Below, piece after piece: positions 47,644 to 56,386 of a stretch of 64,000 nucleotides of DNA (positions are counted from its first letter, which is position 1; each line of letters opens with the position of its first letter). The notes beneath the pieces were generated by a model. It was not told the origin of the DNA. It made no database searches and saw nothing but the letters and a program-made list of their open reading frames with translations. This DNA is from Opitutia bacterium (GTDB taxonomy: Bacteria; Verrucomicrobiota; Verrucomicrobiia; Opitutales; Opitutaceae). The DNA lies in NCBI GenBank assembly GCA_016217545.1, contig JACRHT010000012.1, positions 1,116,001 through 1,180,000 of the forward strand, written 5' to 3'. The position numbers and the translations under genes were made by a program.

Positions 47644-47883
47644 ATGAAAACCGCTCTGATCTCCTTCCTCGCCGCGACCGCCGCCGGTCTCGTTTTCTTT
47701 GCGAGCGGTGCCATCGACACCGCCGAATTTTCCGCCCTCTTCTTCGCCGCCGGCCTCGCGGCCTGGACGCTCGAGCAATACAGCCGCGAGTATCGTCCGC
47801 TCACCCTTGCCCGGCCCATCCGCCTCCCGGCGCCTCTCGGTGTCCGTCACATCGAGTCGCGAGTCGGCCGGCTCGCCGCCTAA
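47644..47883 (+). CDS. Small membrane protein, unknown function
   Basis: This is a 79-residue protein starting MKTALISFLAATAAGLVFFA. Two hydrophobic segments (about 3-20 and 27-43, EFSALFFAAGLAAWTLEQY) are followed by a basic tail (REYRPLTLARPIRLPAPLGV). It could be a small inner-membrane protein or one with a signal-anchor. No family is recognised. The frame extends upstream to 47572, but the hydrophobic start at 47644 is preferred. A terminator follows, showing it is an independent transcription unit. Confidence 0.6.
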   Translation: MKTALISFLAATAAGLVFFASGAIDTAEFSALFFAAGLAAWTLEQYSREYRPLTLARPIRLPAPLGVRHIESRVGRLAA

Positions 47884-47901
47884 AGGCGAACGGACTTCGG
47901 G

Positions 47902-47937
47902 CAGCGGCGCTGGAGCGATCCGGCGCCGCTTTTTATT
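47902..47937 (+). terminator. Rho-independent terminator after the small membrane protein gene
   Basis: A perfect stem AGCGGCGC/GCGCCGCT with an 11-13-nt loop is followed by TTTTATTT. It overlaps the last codons of the convergent LEA-like lipoprotein gene. Confidence 0.75.
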
Positions 47938-48358
47938 TCAGCACCACGGTGCCGCTGCCGAGGAGTTTCAGCTTTTCCGTGTTGTCGTCGTAAAGCGTCA
48001 CCGTCACCTGCGTTTCGAGTTGGTAGCGCGCCGTCCCTGACGGAATCGCCGCACCTTTCTCGGCCGTGAAGACGCCGCTCGCTTCCACCGCCGCGCTGGC
48101 CGGGATGCCCACGGCGTTCTTGATGGCGATCGTGCCCACCGGCTTGCCGTCGATCAGCACGCGCGTCGTCGTTTCCTTGAAATTGTAGGCCACGATGCCG
48201 CGGTTCAGGAAACGCAGCGTCGCCTTCCCATTGCCGTCGGCGCCCCGGTCGAGCGAAACCAGTTCGAGGTCGACGCTCACGGGAATGTGGCCGCCGCAAC
48301 CGGTGAACGACACGATCAACGCGAATGCGGCGCAGAATGCCAACAGGGTTTTTTTCAT
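47933..48358 (-). CDS. LEA14-like (WHy-domain) lipoprotein
   Basis: This is a 141-residue protein with a lipoprotein signal (MKKTLLAFCAAFALIVSFTG, lipobox FTGC at the cleavage point). The mature part is one beta-sandwich: VSVDLELVSLDRGADGNGKA, TLRFLNRGIVAYNFKETTTR, VLIDGKPVGTIAI and a matching C-terminal strand set. This is the pattern of late-embryogenesis-abundant type 2 (LEA14/WHy) domains, known from bacterial envelope and stress proteins. The ATG at 48358 starts the lipoprotein signal. It is last of a three-gene minus-strand cluster (49387-47933) with a DUF4203-like and a small membrane protein. Confidence 0.75.
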   Translation of the reverse strand: MKKTLLAFCAAFALIVSFTGCGGHIPVSVDLELVSLDRGADGNGKATLRFLNRGIVAYNFKETTTRVLIDGKPVGTIAIKNAVGIPASAAVEASGVFTAEKGAAIPSGTARYQLETQVTVTLYDDNTEKLKLLGSGTVVLK

Positions 48359-48401
48359 GGGGAAATCGCAGTGTGCGGCGCGGCCGGGGCGCGGCAAGGA
48401 G

Positions 48402-49067
48402 TTAGTCCTTCTCGGGCTTTTCCTTCTTGTCCTTCTTCTTTTTCGCGCCGGAGCCGCCTCCGCCCTTGCCTCCGCCGATCTCGAATTGCGCGATCGCGCC
48501 CACGGCCGCGAGCACTAGCACCGACGGGAAGACCCACGTGTTCGTGTCGATCACCGCCGGGATCTGCTGCGGCTGGCGGATGTAATAGATCCAGTCCAGC
48601 TGGTTGGTGAAATACATCAGCGCGAGGATCGCGCGGAACGCGCCGGTCAGCGCCGTCGCGAGGATGATCACCACGCGTTGCAGCTTCACGGCCGCGATGC
48701 CGCCGATGATGCCGACGATCACCGCCGCCAGCAGCGCGACCATCCGGTGGAAATGCGACAGCAACAACAGCGCGAGCGTCGCGCCGAAACCGAATCCCGC
48801 AATGAACACGCCCGCGAGGTAGAGCAGGAACGCGAGTCCCGCGCCGAGTAGCGCTCCCACGAGCAGCGCCGCGAGTTCCGCGCCGTTGCCGAGCCCGGCC
48901 GCGTGCGCCGCCATTTGCGCGAGCAACGCGCCCGCGAGCGCCCCGAGCAGAGTGACGGTCAGCTTGAAGACGCGGTAGCCGAAGAAGCAGTCGAGGAGAC
49001 CCCACACGAGGGCCGCGACGGAAAACCACGGATACAGGTCGGCATCAATATGCACTTCGCGAGGCAA
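48402..49067 (-). CDS. Multipass membrane protein (DUF4203/TMEM198-like)
   Basis: This is a 221-residue protein with about six to seven transmembrane helices, rich in Gly and Ala: WFSVAALVWGLLDCFFGYRV, FKLTVTLLGALAGALLAQMA and VALLAAVIVGIIGGIAAV. The FFGYRVFK and G-x3-G patterned helices resemble the DUF4203 domain also found in TMEM198. A charged, Gly/Lys-rich cytoplasmic tail ends GAKKKKDKKEKPEKD. The start is uncertain: TTG 49067 or GTG 49055 (MHIDADLYPWFS). It lies 44 bp upstream of the LEA-like gene and 44 bp downstream of a small membrane protein gene. Function unknown. Confidence 0.7.
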   Translation of the reverse strand: MPREVHIDADLYPWFSVAALVWGLLDCFFGYRVFKLTVTLLGALAGALLAQMAAHAAGLGNGAELAALLVGALLGAGLAFLLYLAGVFIAGFGFGATLALLLLSHFHRMVALLAAVIVGIIGGIAAVKLQRVVIILATALTGAFRAILALMYFTNQLDWIYYIRQPQQIPAVIDTNTWVFPSVLVLAAVGAIAQFEIGGGKGGGGSGAKKKKDKKEKPEKD

Positions 49068-49111
49068 ACGCGCCCGCCTGCGCCGCGCAACTTACTTTGC
49101 GCCCGCCCGGC

Positions 49112-49387
49112 TCAGAAAATCGCGACCGCCCGCGCGCTCTCGATCACCACCCACGCCACCGCGAACGCCGCCGCCCACATCAGGGCCGTCTTGGCGAAGC
49201 GCCGGCGCTGCAGCGAGCGCTCGTAGGTGTCCACGCTGTGCGTGCGATAGCCGCTCGACTCGAGAAAACTCACGAATTGCGCGCGGCGCGAGCTCGTCGT
49301 CCGCAGCCGCTGGTCGAGCCGGCGCGGTTGGCGCGCGGGCACACGTTGCAGCAATTGACGGAGGAATCTGCTCACGGGGAAACTCAT
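49112..49387 (-). CDS. Small protein with C-terminal membrane helix, hypothetical
   Basis: This is a 91-residue protein starting MSFPVSRFLRQLLQRVPARQ. The first 65 residues are basic and polar, and one hydrophobic helix near the C-terminus (about 67-90, AKTALMWAAAFAVAWVVIES) would make it a tail-anchored membrane protein. No family is recognised. Support comes from its position: it heads a compact minus-strand cluster and is divergent from lysA, with a 66-bp shared start region. Confidence 0.5.
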   Translation of the reverse strand: MSFPVSRFLRQLLQRVPARQPRRLDQRLRTTSSRRAQFVSFLESSGYRTHSVDTYERSLQRRRFAKTALMWAAAFAVAWVVIESARAVAIF

Positions 49388-49453
49388 TTGGAAATCGCTC
49401 TTCCGTTCAAGGGCAATCTAGGTATTCCCCTGCGTTTCATCGCGACTTTACCC

Positions 49454-50761
49454 GTGCACCACTTCCACTACGTCGGGAATCAACTCCACGCCGAGGGCGT
49501 CGATCTCAGCACGGTCGTGGGCCTCCACGGCACGCCGACCTACGTCTACAGCGCGCAAACGATCGCGGACAACTACCGCCGTCTCGCCGCCAGCCTCTCG
49601 GGCCTCGACCTGAAGATCTGCTACGCGATGAAGGCGAACTCCACGCTCTCCGTCCTCCGCCACTTCGCCAATCTCGGCGCGGCCTTCGATCTCGTGAGCG
49701 GCGGCGAACTCCGTCGCGTCGTCGCGGCGGGCGGCAATCCCGGCGAAAGCGTCTTCGCCGGCGTCGGCAAATCCGAAGCCGAGATCCGTCTCGCGCTCAC
49801 GACCGGCGTCTACGGCTTCCACGTCGAGAGCGAACCCGAGCTCGCGCGCATCGACCGCATCGCGGGCCAGCTCGGCAAAAAGGCGCCCGTCGCCATCCGC
49901 ATCAACCCTGACGTCGATGCCCACACGCACGCCAAGATCACCACCGGCAAGAGCGAGAACAAGTTCGGCATCCCGCTCAAGTTCGCCGCCGCCGCCTACG
50001 CCGCCGCCGCCAAATACCCGAACGTCGAGCTCAAGGGCGTGCAGATGCACATCGGCTCGCAGCTCACCAAGGTCGGGCCGTTCGTCGAGGCGGTGCAGAA
50101 GGTGCTCCCGTTCGTCGAGGAGCTGAAAAAACTTTACGGCATCCGCTACTTCTCCGTCGGCGGCGGCATCGGCGTCGTCTACCAGGACGCGCTCGCCAGC
50201 GGCGCCGCCGCGTGGTGGGACGCGAAGCCCGAAGGCGAGCGCCCGCTCACGCCCGAAGCCTACGGCGCCGCTTTGAAGCCGCTGCTTGCGCCGCTCGGCC
50301 TGAAGATCCTGCTCGAGCCCGGTCGCTTCCTCGTCGGCAACGCCGGCGTCCTCGTCTCCCGCGTCGAATACGTGAAGCGCGGCCAGGGCAAATCCTTCGT
50401 CATCCTCGACGCGGCAATGAACGACCTCGTCCGTCCCGCGATGTATGATGCCTACCACGAGCTCGTGCCGGTGGTGCGCGACTCCGCCCGCCCTGCGCTG
50501 ACGGCCGACATCGTCGGCCCGGTGTGCGAGAGCGGCGACTGCTTCGCCAAGGACCGCACGTTGCAGGAAGTCCGCGAAGGCGAACTCGTCGCCTTCATGA
50601 CCGCCGGCGCCTACGGCTACACGATGGCCGGGCGCTACAACACCCGCCCGATGCCCGCCGAGGTGCTCGTCTCGGGCAACCGCTTCGAACTCGTCAACGC
50701 CCGCGAAGCCTACGAAAACATGTTCGCCGGGGAGAAGATTCCCGGTTTCCTGAAAAGCTGA
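49454..50761 (+). CDS. lysA: Diaminopimelate decarboxylase
   Basis: This is a 435-residue PLP enzyme that converts meso-diaminopimelate to lysine, the last step of lysine synthesis. The PLP lysine is in CYAMKANSTLSVLRHF. Other family marks are HIGSQLT, VGGGIGVVY, LLEPGRFLVGNAG and the active-site Cys segment CESGDCFAKDR. The GTG at 49454 (MHHFHYVGNQLHAEGVDLST) starts at the family N-terminus; the frame upstream is an antisense artefact of the small membrane gene. gpsA begins 10 bp after the stop, so they may be cotranscribed. Confidence 0.95.
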   Translation: MHHFHYVGNQLHAEGVDLSTVVGLHGTPTYVYSAQTIADNYRRLAASLSGLDLKICYAMKANSTLSVLRHFANLGAAFDLVSGGELRRVVAAGGNPGESVFAGVGKSEAEIRLALTTGVYGFHVESEPELARIDRIAGQLGKKAPVAIRINPDVDAHTHAKITTGKSENKFGIPLKFAAAAYAAAAKYPNVELKGVQMHIGSQLTKVGPFVEAVQKVLPFVEELKKLYGIRYFSVGGGIGVVYQDALASGAAAWWDAKPEGERPLTPEAYGAALKPLLAPLGLKILLEPGRFLVGNAGVLVSRVEYVKRGQGKSFVILDAAMNDLVRPAMYDAYHELVPVVRDSARPALTADIVGPVCESGDCFAKDRTLQEVREGELVAFMTAGAYGYTMAGRYNTRPMPAEVLVSGNRFELVNAREAYENMFAGEKIPGFLKS

Positions 50762-50771
50762 TTACCCCCGC

Positions 50772-51815
50772 GTGACTGAAGAGCAGTCAGTTCGTTTTGC
50801 CATCATCGGCGCCGGAGCCTGGGGCACGGCCGTGGCCGCGCACCTCGCGCGCTGCGGGCAAAACGCCACGCTCGTCACACGCCGCTCCGAGCACGCCCTC
50901 GCCATGCAGCTCGCGCGGGAGAACCGCGACTACCTGCCCGGCATCAAGCTCCCGGAGAATCTCGCCGTCACCTCCGACTTTCGCGCCGGGCTCCTCCACG
51001 CCGACGTCGTGCTCGTCGCCAGCCCCTCGCATGCGCTGCGCGCCTGGTGCGAACAGATCAAGACCGTGCTCGCTGAGGCCGAGCGCCTCCGGCTCTTCAT
51101 CAGTCTCGTCAAGGGCCTCGAGATCGGCACGCACCTGCGTCCGAGCGAGGTCATGGCGGAGATTCTTCCCGGCGTGAACGTCGCCACGCTCACCGGCCCG
51201 ACCAACGCGGCCGAGGTCGCGCGCGGATTGCCTGCCGCGATGGTGCTCGCCGCCGCGCGGGCCGATGCGTTCGTCGCGCGCGTGCAGGCCGCCATGAGCA
51301 GCCCGTCGCTGCGCATCTACACCAGCGACGATCTGCCCGGCGCCGAATATGGCGCGTGCCTGAAAAACATCTACGCGATCGCCTCCGGCTTTTGCGACGG
51401 CCTCAAACTCGGCGACAACGCCAAGGCCGCCCTCCTCACGCGCGCGCTCACCGAGATGGTCCGCGTCGGCGAAGCGCTCGGCGCGAAGCGTGAGACTTTC
51501 TACGGCTTGTCCGGTTTCGGCGACCTCGTCGCCACCTGCCACGGCGCGTGGAGCCGCAATCGCGAGTTCGGCCAGCGCATCGGCGAGGGCAAGTCGATCG
51601 AGGAACTCATGGCGGGCCGCAAGACGGTCGTCGAAGGCCACCGATCCACCGATGCGTTTCACGGCCTGTGCGTCGAGCGCGGCATCACGGCACCGATCAT
51701 GACCGAGGTGCGTTCGATCCTCTACGAGAACAAGAAGCCGGCCGACGCCCTCTACGCGCTCATGACGCGCGAGCTGAAGCGCGAGACGCACGCGCCTTTC
51801 CCTCGCAAAGCCTAA
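50772..51815 (+). CDS. gpsA: NAD(P)-dependent glycerol-3-phosphate dehydrogenase
   Basis: This is a 347-residue cytoplasmic enzyme that reduces dihydroxyacetone phosphate to sn-glycerol-3-phosphate for phospholipid synthesis. The Rossmann motif is FAIIGAGAWGTAVAAHLARC, the catalytic Lys region is ACLKNIYAIASGFCDGLKLG, and the substrate helix is YGLSGFGDLVATCHGAWSRN. Start is GTG at 50772, only 10 bp downstream of lysA. The length is normal. Confidence 0.96.
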   Translation: MTEEQSVRFAIIGAGAWGTAVAAHLARCGQNATLVTRRSEHALAMQLARENRDYLPGIKLPENLAVTSDFRAGLLHADVVLVASPSHALRAWCEQIKTVLAEAERLRLFISLVKGLEIGTHLRPSEVMAEILPGVNVATLTGPTNAAEVARGLPAAMVLAAARADAFVARVQAAMSSPSLRIYTSDDLPGAEYGACLKNIYAIASGFCDGLKLGDNAKAALLTRALTEMVRVGEALGAKRETFYGLSGFGDLVATCHGAWSRNREFGQRIGEGKSIEELMAGRKTVVEGHRSTDAFHGLCVERGITAPIMTEVRSILYENKKPADALYALMTRELKRETHAPFPRKA

Positions 51816-51887
51816 AGCCGCAGCGTGCGGAACCCACGGCAGCCGGCCCGGACCAATTTCCACGTCTCTTCCCCGGCCGAAATTCCC

Positions 51888-53024
51888 ATGCGCGTTCTCG
51901 TAGCGTTCGACAAATTCAAGGACTCCCTCGATGCCGGCGCCGCTTGTCGCATCGCCGCTGAAGCCCTGCACAGCGCGCGGCCCGACTGGCAGATCGATCT
52001 CTGCCCGCTCGCGGACGGTGGCGATGGCTTCGCCGAAATCCTGACGCGCGCCGCCGGAGGCGAACTCCGCCGCGCGACGGTCACGGGGCCACTGGGCACG
52101 CCGGTCGAGGCCGCGCTCGGTTTCGCGGAGTCGCCCGCCGCCGCGCATTCGTTCGTGGGCGCCGGGAAGATCGCATTGATCGAGATGGCGCAAGCGTCCG
52201 GCCTCGCCCTTGTTCCACCCGCGCAGCGCAATCCGTGGCGAACGACAACGCGAGGCACCGGTGAACTCATCCTCGCCGCGGCGCGCGGAAACGTCTCGGC
52301 CATCGTGCTCGGCGTCGGTGGCAGTGCGACGCACGATGCCGGTCTCGGCGCACTCACGGCGCTGGGTCTCACCGCGCGCACGGCGGACGGCGCGACGATC
52401 GCGAATCCGATCCCCGAAACGTGGGCCGCGCTCGCGAAGGTCGATGGCCGCATCGCCACGCCGCTGCCGCGGCTCTACCTCGCCACCGACGTGACGAATC
52501 CGCTCATGGGCACCTTCGGCGCCGCGAGCGTTTTCGCGCCGCAGAAGGGATTGCTCGAGGAGGACTTCACGCGACTCGAATACATGACCGGTCGCGTTGC
52601 CGCGATGCTCTGCTCCCAAGCGGGCAAGCACCCGCTGCTGTGCGAAACGCCCGGTTGCGGCGCGGCCGGCGGGCTGGCCTTCGGACTGCACTGCGCCGCG
52701 GACGCGACGCTGTTGCGTGGCTTCGACTTCGTTTCCGCCTGGCTCGGGCTCGATGCACGGCTCGCTGCGGCGGATGTGGTGATCACGGGCGAGGGAAGTT
52801 TCGATTCGAGTTCGCTCGCCGGCAAGGCGCCGGGCGAGGTCGCGCGTCGCGCGCTCGCTCTCGGCAAGAAAGTCCACGTCTTCGCCGGCACCGTCGCGGC
52901 GCCGGCGGAGGGATTTCTCGCCCACGCGATCACGCCATCGGGGACCGACCTTGCGACCGCGTTGCGCGGCGCACCGGAGAATCTCGCGTTGGCCGTGCGC
53001 ACCGCTTTCACCCGCTCCCCATGA
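51888..53024 (+). CDS. Glycerate kinase (GlxK/GarK family)
   Basis: This is a 378-residue kinase that phosphorylates D-glycerate, usually at the 2-position. It starts MRVLVAFDKFKDSLDAGAAC and shows LCPLADGGDGFAEILTRAAG, IVLGVGGSATHDAGLGALTA and VVITGEGSFDSSSLAGKAPG, the standard blocks of this family. The ATG at 51888 begins the conserved N-terminus. Its stop codon overlaps the start of a secreted bicupin gene (ATGA). A link to uronic- or glycolate-derived glycerate use is plausible but not shown by neighbours. Confidence 0.92.
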   Translation: MRVLVAFDKFKDSLDAGAACRIAAEALHSARPDWQIDLCPLADGGDGFAEILTRAAGGELRRATVTGPLGTPVEAALGFAESPAAAHSFVGAGKIALIEMAQASGLALVPPAQRNPWRTTTRGTGELILAAARGNVSAIVLGVGGSATHDAGLGALTALGLTARTADGATIANPIPETWAALAKVDGRIATPLPRLYLATDVTNPLMGTFGAASVFAPQKGLLEEDFTRLEYMTGRVAAMLCSQAGKHPLLCETPGCGAAGGLAFGLHCAADATLLRGFDFVSAWLGLDARLAAADVVITGEGSFDSSSLAGKAPGEVARRALALGKKVHVFAGTVAAPAEGFLAHAITPSGTDLATALRGAPENLALAVRTAFTRSP

Positions 53025-53857
53025 AGTATCGCTTCCCCATCCTTGTCGCCGGCGCGGCGCTGCTCGCGGCCGGGCGCCTGTCATCCGCGGAGAAGCCGGT
53101 CTTCCCGGTGCACGAGATGCCCGGCGGCTCATTCGTCGTGCATGCGTCCGAGGTGAAGGACCAGGCCAAACCCACCAGTGCTCGCGGGGACTATTGCGAT
53201 CAGGCCACGCCGACACTCACGCGTTTCGAGGTGCATCGCACGACGCTGCAGCCGGGTGCCAAGCCCCACGACGCCCACCGGCACGAGCGGGAGGAAATGA
53301 TGATCCTCCTCGACGGCGAGCTCGAGGCCTCCATCGAGGGCGTCGACACCCGCATCGGCGCCGGTTCGGTCTTGTTCATGGCTTCGAACGATCTTCACGG
53401 CGTCAAGAATGTCGGCGACAAGCCCGCGACCTACCTCGTGTTGAATTTCTACACCGCGGCCGGCACGAAGATCCCGCCTGGCAAAAAGCCCGCGATCGCC
53501 TCGACGGTGTGGGATTGGGCCAAGATTCCGGTAAAATCCTCGCCGGCGACCGAGCGACGGAACTTCGTGGATGCCAGCACGCGCACGCTCCTGAAATTCG
53601 AGATGCACGTCACGACGTTGCACGCCGGGGCGCCGCAGCACGGCGGCAAGCATCCCGACGAGCAGTTCTTCGTGATGAAGGAAGGCCAGATGGACGCCGT
53701 GGCGGGAGGCCAGACTATCCGCGTCGGGCCGGGCGACCTGTTTTTCGCGGCTTCGGACCAGGAGTTCGGCTGGCATCACGTGGGTGACCAGCCGGCCACT
53801 TATTATGTCGTGCGTTTCAGCACGCCTGCGACGCCGAGCACGCCGGCGGCGCATTAA
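53021..53857 (+). CDS. Secreted bicupin protein
   Basis: This is a 278-residue exported protein. A signal peptide (MKYRFPILVAGAALLAAGRL, then SSAEK) is followed by two cupin domains. The first (about 65-145) has HDAHRHEREEMMILLDGELE and the metal-binding pattern H-x-H...E...H (LHGVKN). The second (about 185-265) has HGGKHPDEQFFVMKEGQMDA and WHHVGDQPATYYVV. Bicupins of this kind include sugar isomerases, oxalate decarboxylases and quercetinase-like dioxygenases, and the reaction is not readable here. Translation is coupled to the upstream glycerate kinase by ATGA overlap, an odd pairing of a cytoplasmic kinase with an exported enzyme. Confidence 0.85.
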   Translation: MKYRFPILVAGAALLAAGRLSSAEKPVFPVHEMPGGSFVVHASEVKDQAKPTSARGDYCDQATPTLTRFEVHRTTLQPGAKPHDAHRHEREEMMILLDGELEASIEGVDTRIGAGSVLFMASNDLHGVKNVGDKPATYLVLNFYTAAGTKIPPGKKPAIASTVWDWAKIPVKSSPATERRNFVDASTRTLLKFEMHVTTLHAGAPQHGGKHPDEQFFVMKEGQMDAVAGGQTIRVGPGDLFFAASDQEFGWHHVGDQPATYYVVRFSTPATPSTPAAH

Positions 53858-53951
53858 CCGCCCTCCGCGTCCTTTCCCTCAGCCTACTGACCGGGTGGCT
53901 CGGGAATAAATCCCTCAAGCACCCAGCTGGGGGACCGATGGAACGTCTCGG

Positions 53952-54794
53952 ATGATTACCACCACGGTTTCAGAACAGGAGCTGCAGGCAGTTGCCGCGC
54001 GGCTCCCGACCGCGCCGCGATTGCTCGTTGAGCTGGGCCAGCTCATGAACGATCCGGCGGCGGACGCTACGGATGTCGTTGGCCTTCTAAGGCGCGACCC
54101 GCCGTTGGTGGCGCAGGTCATCCGGATATCGAACAGCGCGGCCTATTGCCCGAGCGAGCCGATCGGCTCCCTCGAACGTGCGATCGCTTTCGTCGGGTTC
54201 GCCGAGGTGCATCGCCTCGTCGGCGTCGTCGCCAACGCCCAACTCGCTGAGCAACGTCTCCGCCTTTATCCGTTCAATGCCGCGCACCTGCGGCAGAACA
54301 CCCTCTTCGTCGCCTTGCTGATGGAGGAAATGGCCAAGCCGGCCGGCGAGCGCCCGCGCAGCTGCTACACGGTGGGCCTCCTCCGCACGATCGGCATGAT
54401 GGCGCTCGAGCGTCTCGCGCACGAGGACCGGAATATTCCGCCCTTCCGCGACAGCGGCGAAACGGCCCTCGATGTGTGGGAGCAGAAACACTGGGGCATC
54501 ACCAACGTCGAGGCAGCGGAAAAAATCCTCCTGCACTGGCGGCTCCCGCATGAGACGGTGATGGCGATCCGCTATCACTGTCAGACTTCCGGGAAGCACA
54601 ACCCGATCATCCACCTGCTCAAACTCGCCGCCACCGCGGCGTCGGATCGCTTCGGCGGCCTGCCCGGCGAGGAAGGCTATTGGCGCGTCACGCCCGACAA
54701 TTTCGCGAAAGCGGGCATCACCGAGCGTGACTTCCAGATCGCTTGCGAGCGTGCCCAGCGGAAATTCGAGCAACTGAAAGCCGCTGTCGGTTGA
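53952..54794 (+). CDS. HDOD-domain protein
   Basis: This is a 280-residue cytoplasmic signalling protein with one HDOD domain (about 12-215). Family segments are LPTAPRLLVELGQLMNDPAA, DVVGLLRRDPPLVAQVIRIS followed by NSAAY, and SLERAIAFVGFAEVHRLVGV. The catalytic HD pairs of HD-GYP proteins are absent, as is normal for HDOD. HDOD proteins are linked to c-di-GMP, stress and DNA-uptake signalling. It stands alone; no motif points to its partner. Confidence 0.88.
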   Translation: MITTTVSEQELQAVAARLPTAPRLLVELGQLMNDPAADATDVVGLLRRDPPLVAQVIRISNSAAYCPSEPIGSLERAIAFVGFAEVHRLVGVVANAQLAEQRLRLYPFNAAHLRQNTLFVALLMEEMAKPAGERPRSCYTVGLLRTIGMMALERLAHEDRNIPPFRDSGETALDVWEQKHWGITNVEAAEKILLHWRLPHETVMAIRYHCQTSGKHNPIIHLLKLAATAASDRFGGLPGEEGYWRVTPDNFAKAGITERDFQIACERAQRKFEQLKAAVG

Positions 54795-54849
54795 GCGCCC
54801 GGCGCTCTCGCGCCGAGGCCACTGTATTTTCGGGCGCGGAGTTTCCGTG

Positions 54850-55314
54850 CTAGAGCCGCGCTTCCATGCGCAGGAAGCCGCGCTCCTCGCGCGCGTCGGC
54901 GAAGCCGAGCTTGCGGTAGAGAGAGCGCGCCCGCCGGTTCTCCGGATAAACGTAGAGCGAAAACGCGTGGACCGGCAGGAACGTCGGCGCGATCTGCATC
55001 AGCTGCTCGCACAGCACGCGCCCCAGTCCCTGTCCGCGCCACGCCGGGGCGACGATGATGCGGGCGAGGTGCGCGAAACCATCCTCGCGCGTCATCACTT
55101 GGCCAAAACCCACGACTTCTCCGCTCGTATCGGTGCAAAGCACGAACGCGGCTCCGGGCGCGTGATGCAGATTGTCCCACAGCTGTTCCGGCGAAACCGG
55201 AAAACCGATCGTCGGCCCCGCCCACAGGCGCGTCGCATCGGCGTCCGGTGCCCAGGCGAGCACGCCAGCGAGGTCCTCGAGTCGAGCGGGTCGGAGCCGA
55301 TAAGCGGCGTTCAC
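54850..55314 (-). CDS. GNAT-family N-acetyltransferase
   Basis: This is a 154-residue protein from a GTG at 55314 (MNAAYRLRPARLEDLAGVLA). The acetyl-CoA loop is RIIVAPAWRGQGLGRVLCEQ and the C-terminal marker is NRRARSLYRKLGFADA, as in RimI-like and general GNAT proteins. VVGFGQVMTREDGFAHLARI fits the beta4-beta5 region. The frame is open far upstream but encodes Arg-rich sequence opposite the next gene, so it is rejected. Substrate unknown. It is divergent from the inositol-monophosphatase-like gene. Confidence 0.85.
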   Translation of the reverse strand: MNAAYRLRPARLEDLAGVLAWAPDADATRLWAGPTIGFPVSPEQLWDNLHHAPGAAFVLCTDTSGEVVGFGQVMTREDGFAHLARIIVAPAWRGQGLGRVLCEQLMQIAPTFLPVHAFSLYVYPENRRARSLYRKLGFADAREERGFLRMEARL

Positions 55315-55378
55315 GTCCGCACCTTGGGCCGAATTTTCAGTCTCGTCAGCACTGCTCTTCGACCGGAAGACTGCCGGC

Positions 55379-56374
55379 GTGAATCTCGATCGTGCCCGTC
55401 GCCTGCTCTGTCGCCTGCAGGATGAAATTCGCCGCGCGATCGTCGCCTCGCGCCGTCGTGGCGCCGCCGGACTCGGACGCGTGGCCAAAGTCACTGCGGC
55501 CGATACGATCTACGCCGTGGATGAGGTGAGCGAAACGGTCGTCCTCGCGTGGCTGGAGCGCCACTGGCCGCGGGCCTGGCCGGTGGAGTTGGTGATGGAA
55601 GGACTGGAGGGGAAAGGACCGGTCACGTTCCCGCGCGGCACGCCGGTGGCCGCGACGAAGTGGAAACTCATTCTCGATCCGATCGACGGCGCGCGCGGCC
55701 TGATGTTCGACAAGCGCAGCGCGTGGAGCCTCGCCGCTCTCGCGCCCCAGCGCGGCGCGCGGAACACGCTCGCGGACCTCGTCGTTGCCGCGATGACCGA
55801 GTTGCCGACGAGCAAGCAGGGCGCTGCCGACCAGCTCAGCGCCGTGCGCGGTCGCGGCGTGCGGGCCGAGCGCGTGGACTTGCGCACGGGGCGGCGGAGC
55901 AAATGGCGGCCGCGTCCTTCGACGGCGCGCGACGTGACGCACGGCTTCGCGTCGTTCGCGAAGTTTTTCCCGGAGGGCAAAAGCTGGATCGCCGCGCGCG
56001 AGGAAGCGCTGTGGCGCGCGCTCGGCGTGAGCGGCGCGGCTGGCGGGCAACCGGTCTTCGACGACCAGTATCTCTCGACTGGCGGACAACTCCACGAACT
56101 CATCGTGGGGCATGATCGCTTCGTCGCGGACGTGCGACCGCTGGCTTTCGAACGCCTCGGGCTCGCGCGGGGCGCGGCGCTGGCGTGCCACCCTTACGAC
56201 ATTTGCACCGCGCTGATCGCGCAGGAAGTCGGCTGCGTCGTGACGGCGCTCGACGGCAAGCCGCTGCGCGCGCCACTCGATACGACGAGCCCGGTCGCGT
56301 GGGTCGGCTACGCGAATCGCGTGCTCGCCCGCCGCATCGCGCCGGCGCTGCGACGGGTGCTGGCGCGGCAGTAA
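55379..56374 (+). CDS. Inositol-monophosphatase-family protein
   Basis: This is a 331-residue protein from a GTG at 55379. The metal-binding motif LDPIDGARGLMF (family DPIDGTxxF) is clear near residue 103. A Glu/Asp set upstream is seen in DTIYAVDEVSE, where the first Asp and the Glu match the family D...E motif loosely. The C-terminal metal motif is HPYDICTALIAQEVGCVVTA (family WDxAAGxLLxxEAGG). Insertions around residues 160-230 make it longer than inositol monophosphatase (about 265). It may act on a sugar phosphate or 3'-phosphoadenosine compound; the substrate is unclear. The TlpA-like gene follows after 12 bp. Confidence 0.75.
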   Translation: MNLDRARRLLCRLQDEIRRAIVASRRRGAAGLGRVAKVTAADTIYAVDEVSETVVLAWLERHWPRAWPVELVMEGLEGKGPVTFPRGTPVAATKWKLILDPIDGARGLMFDKRSAWSLAALAPQRGARNTLADLVVAAMTELPTSKQGAADQLSAVRGRGVRAERVDLRTGRRSKWRPRPSTARDVTHGFASFAKFFPEGKSWIAAREEALWRALGVSGAAGGQPVFDDQYLSTGGQLHELIVGHDRFVADVRPLAFERLGLARGAALACHPYDICTALIAQEVGCVVTALDGKPLRAPLDTTSPVAWVGYANRVLARRIAPALRRVLARQ

Positions 56375-56386
56375 GCTCGATTCGCC

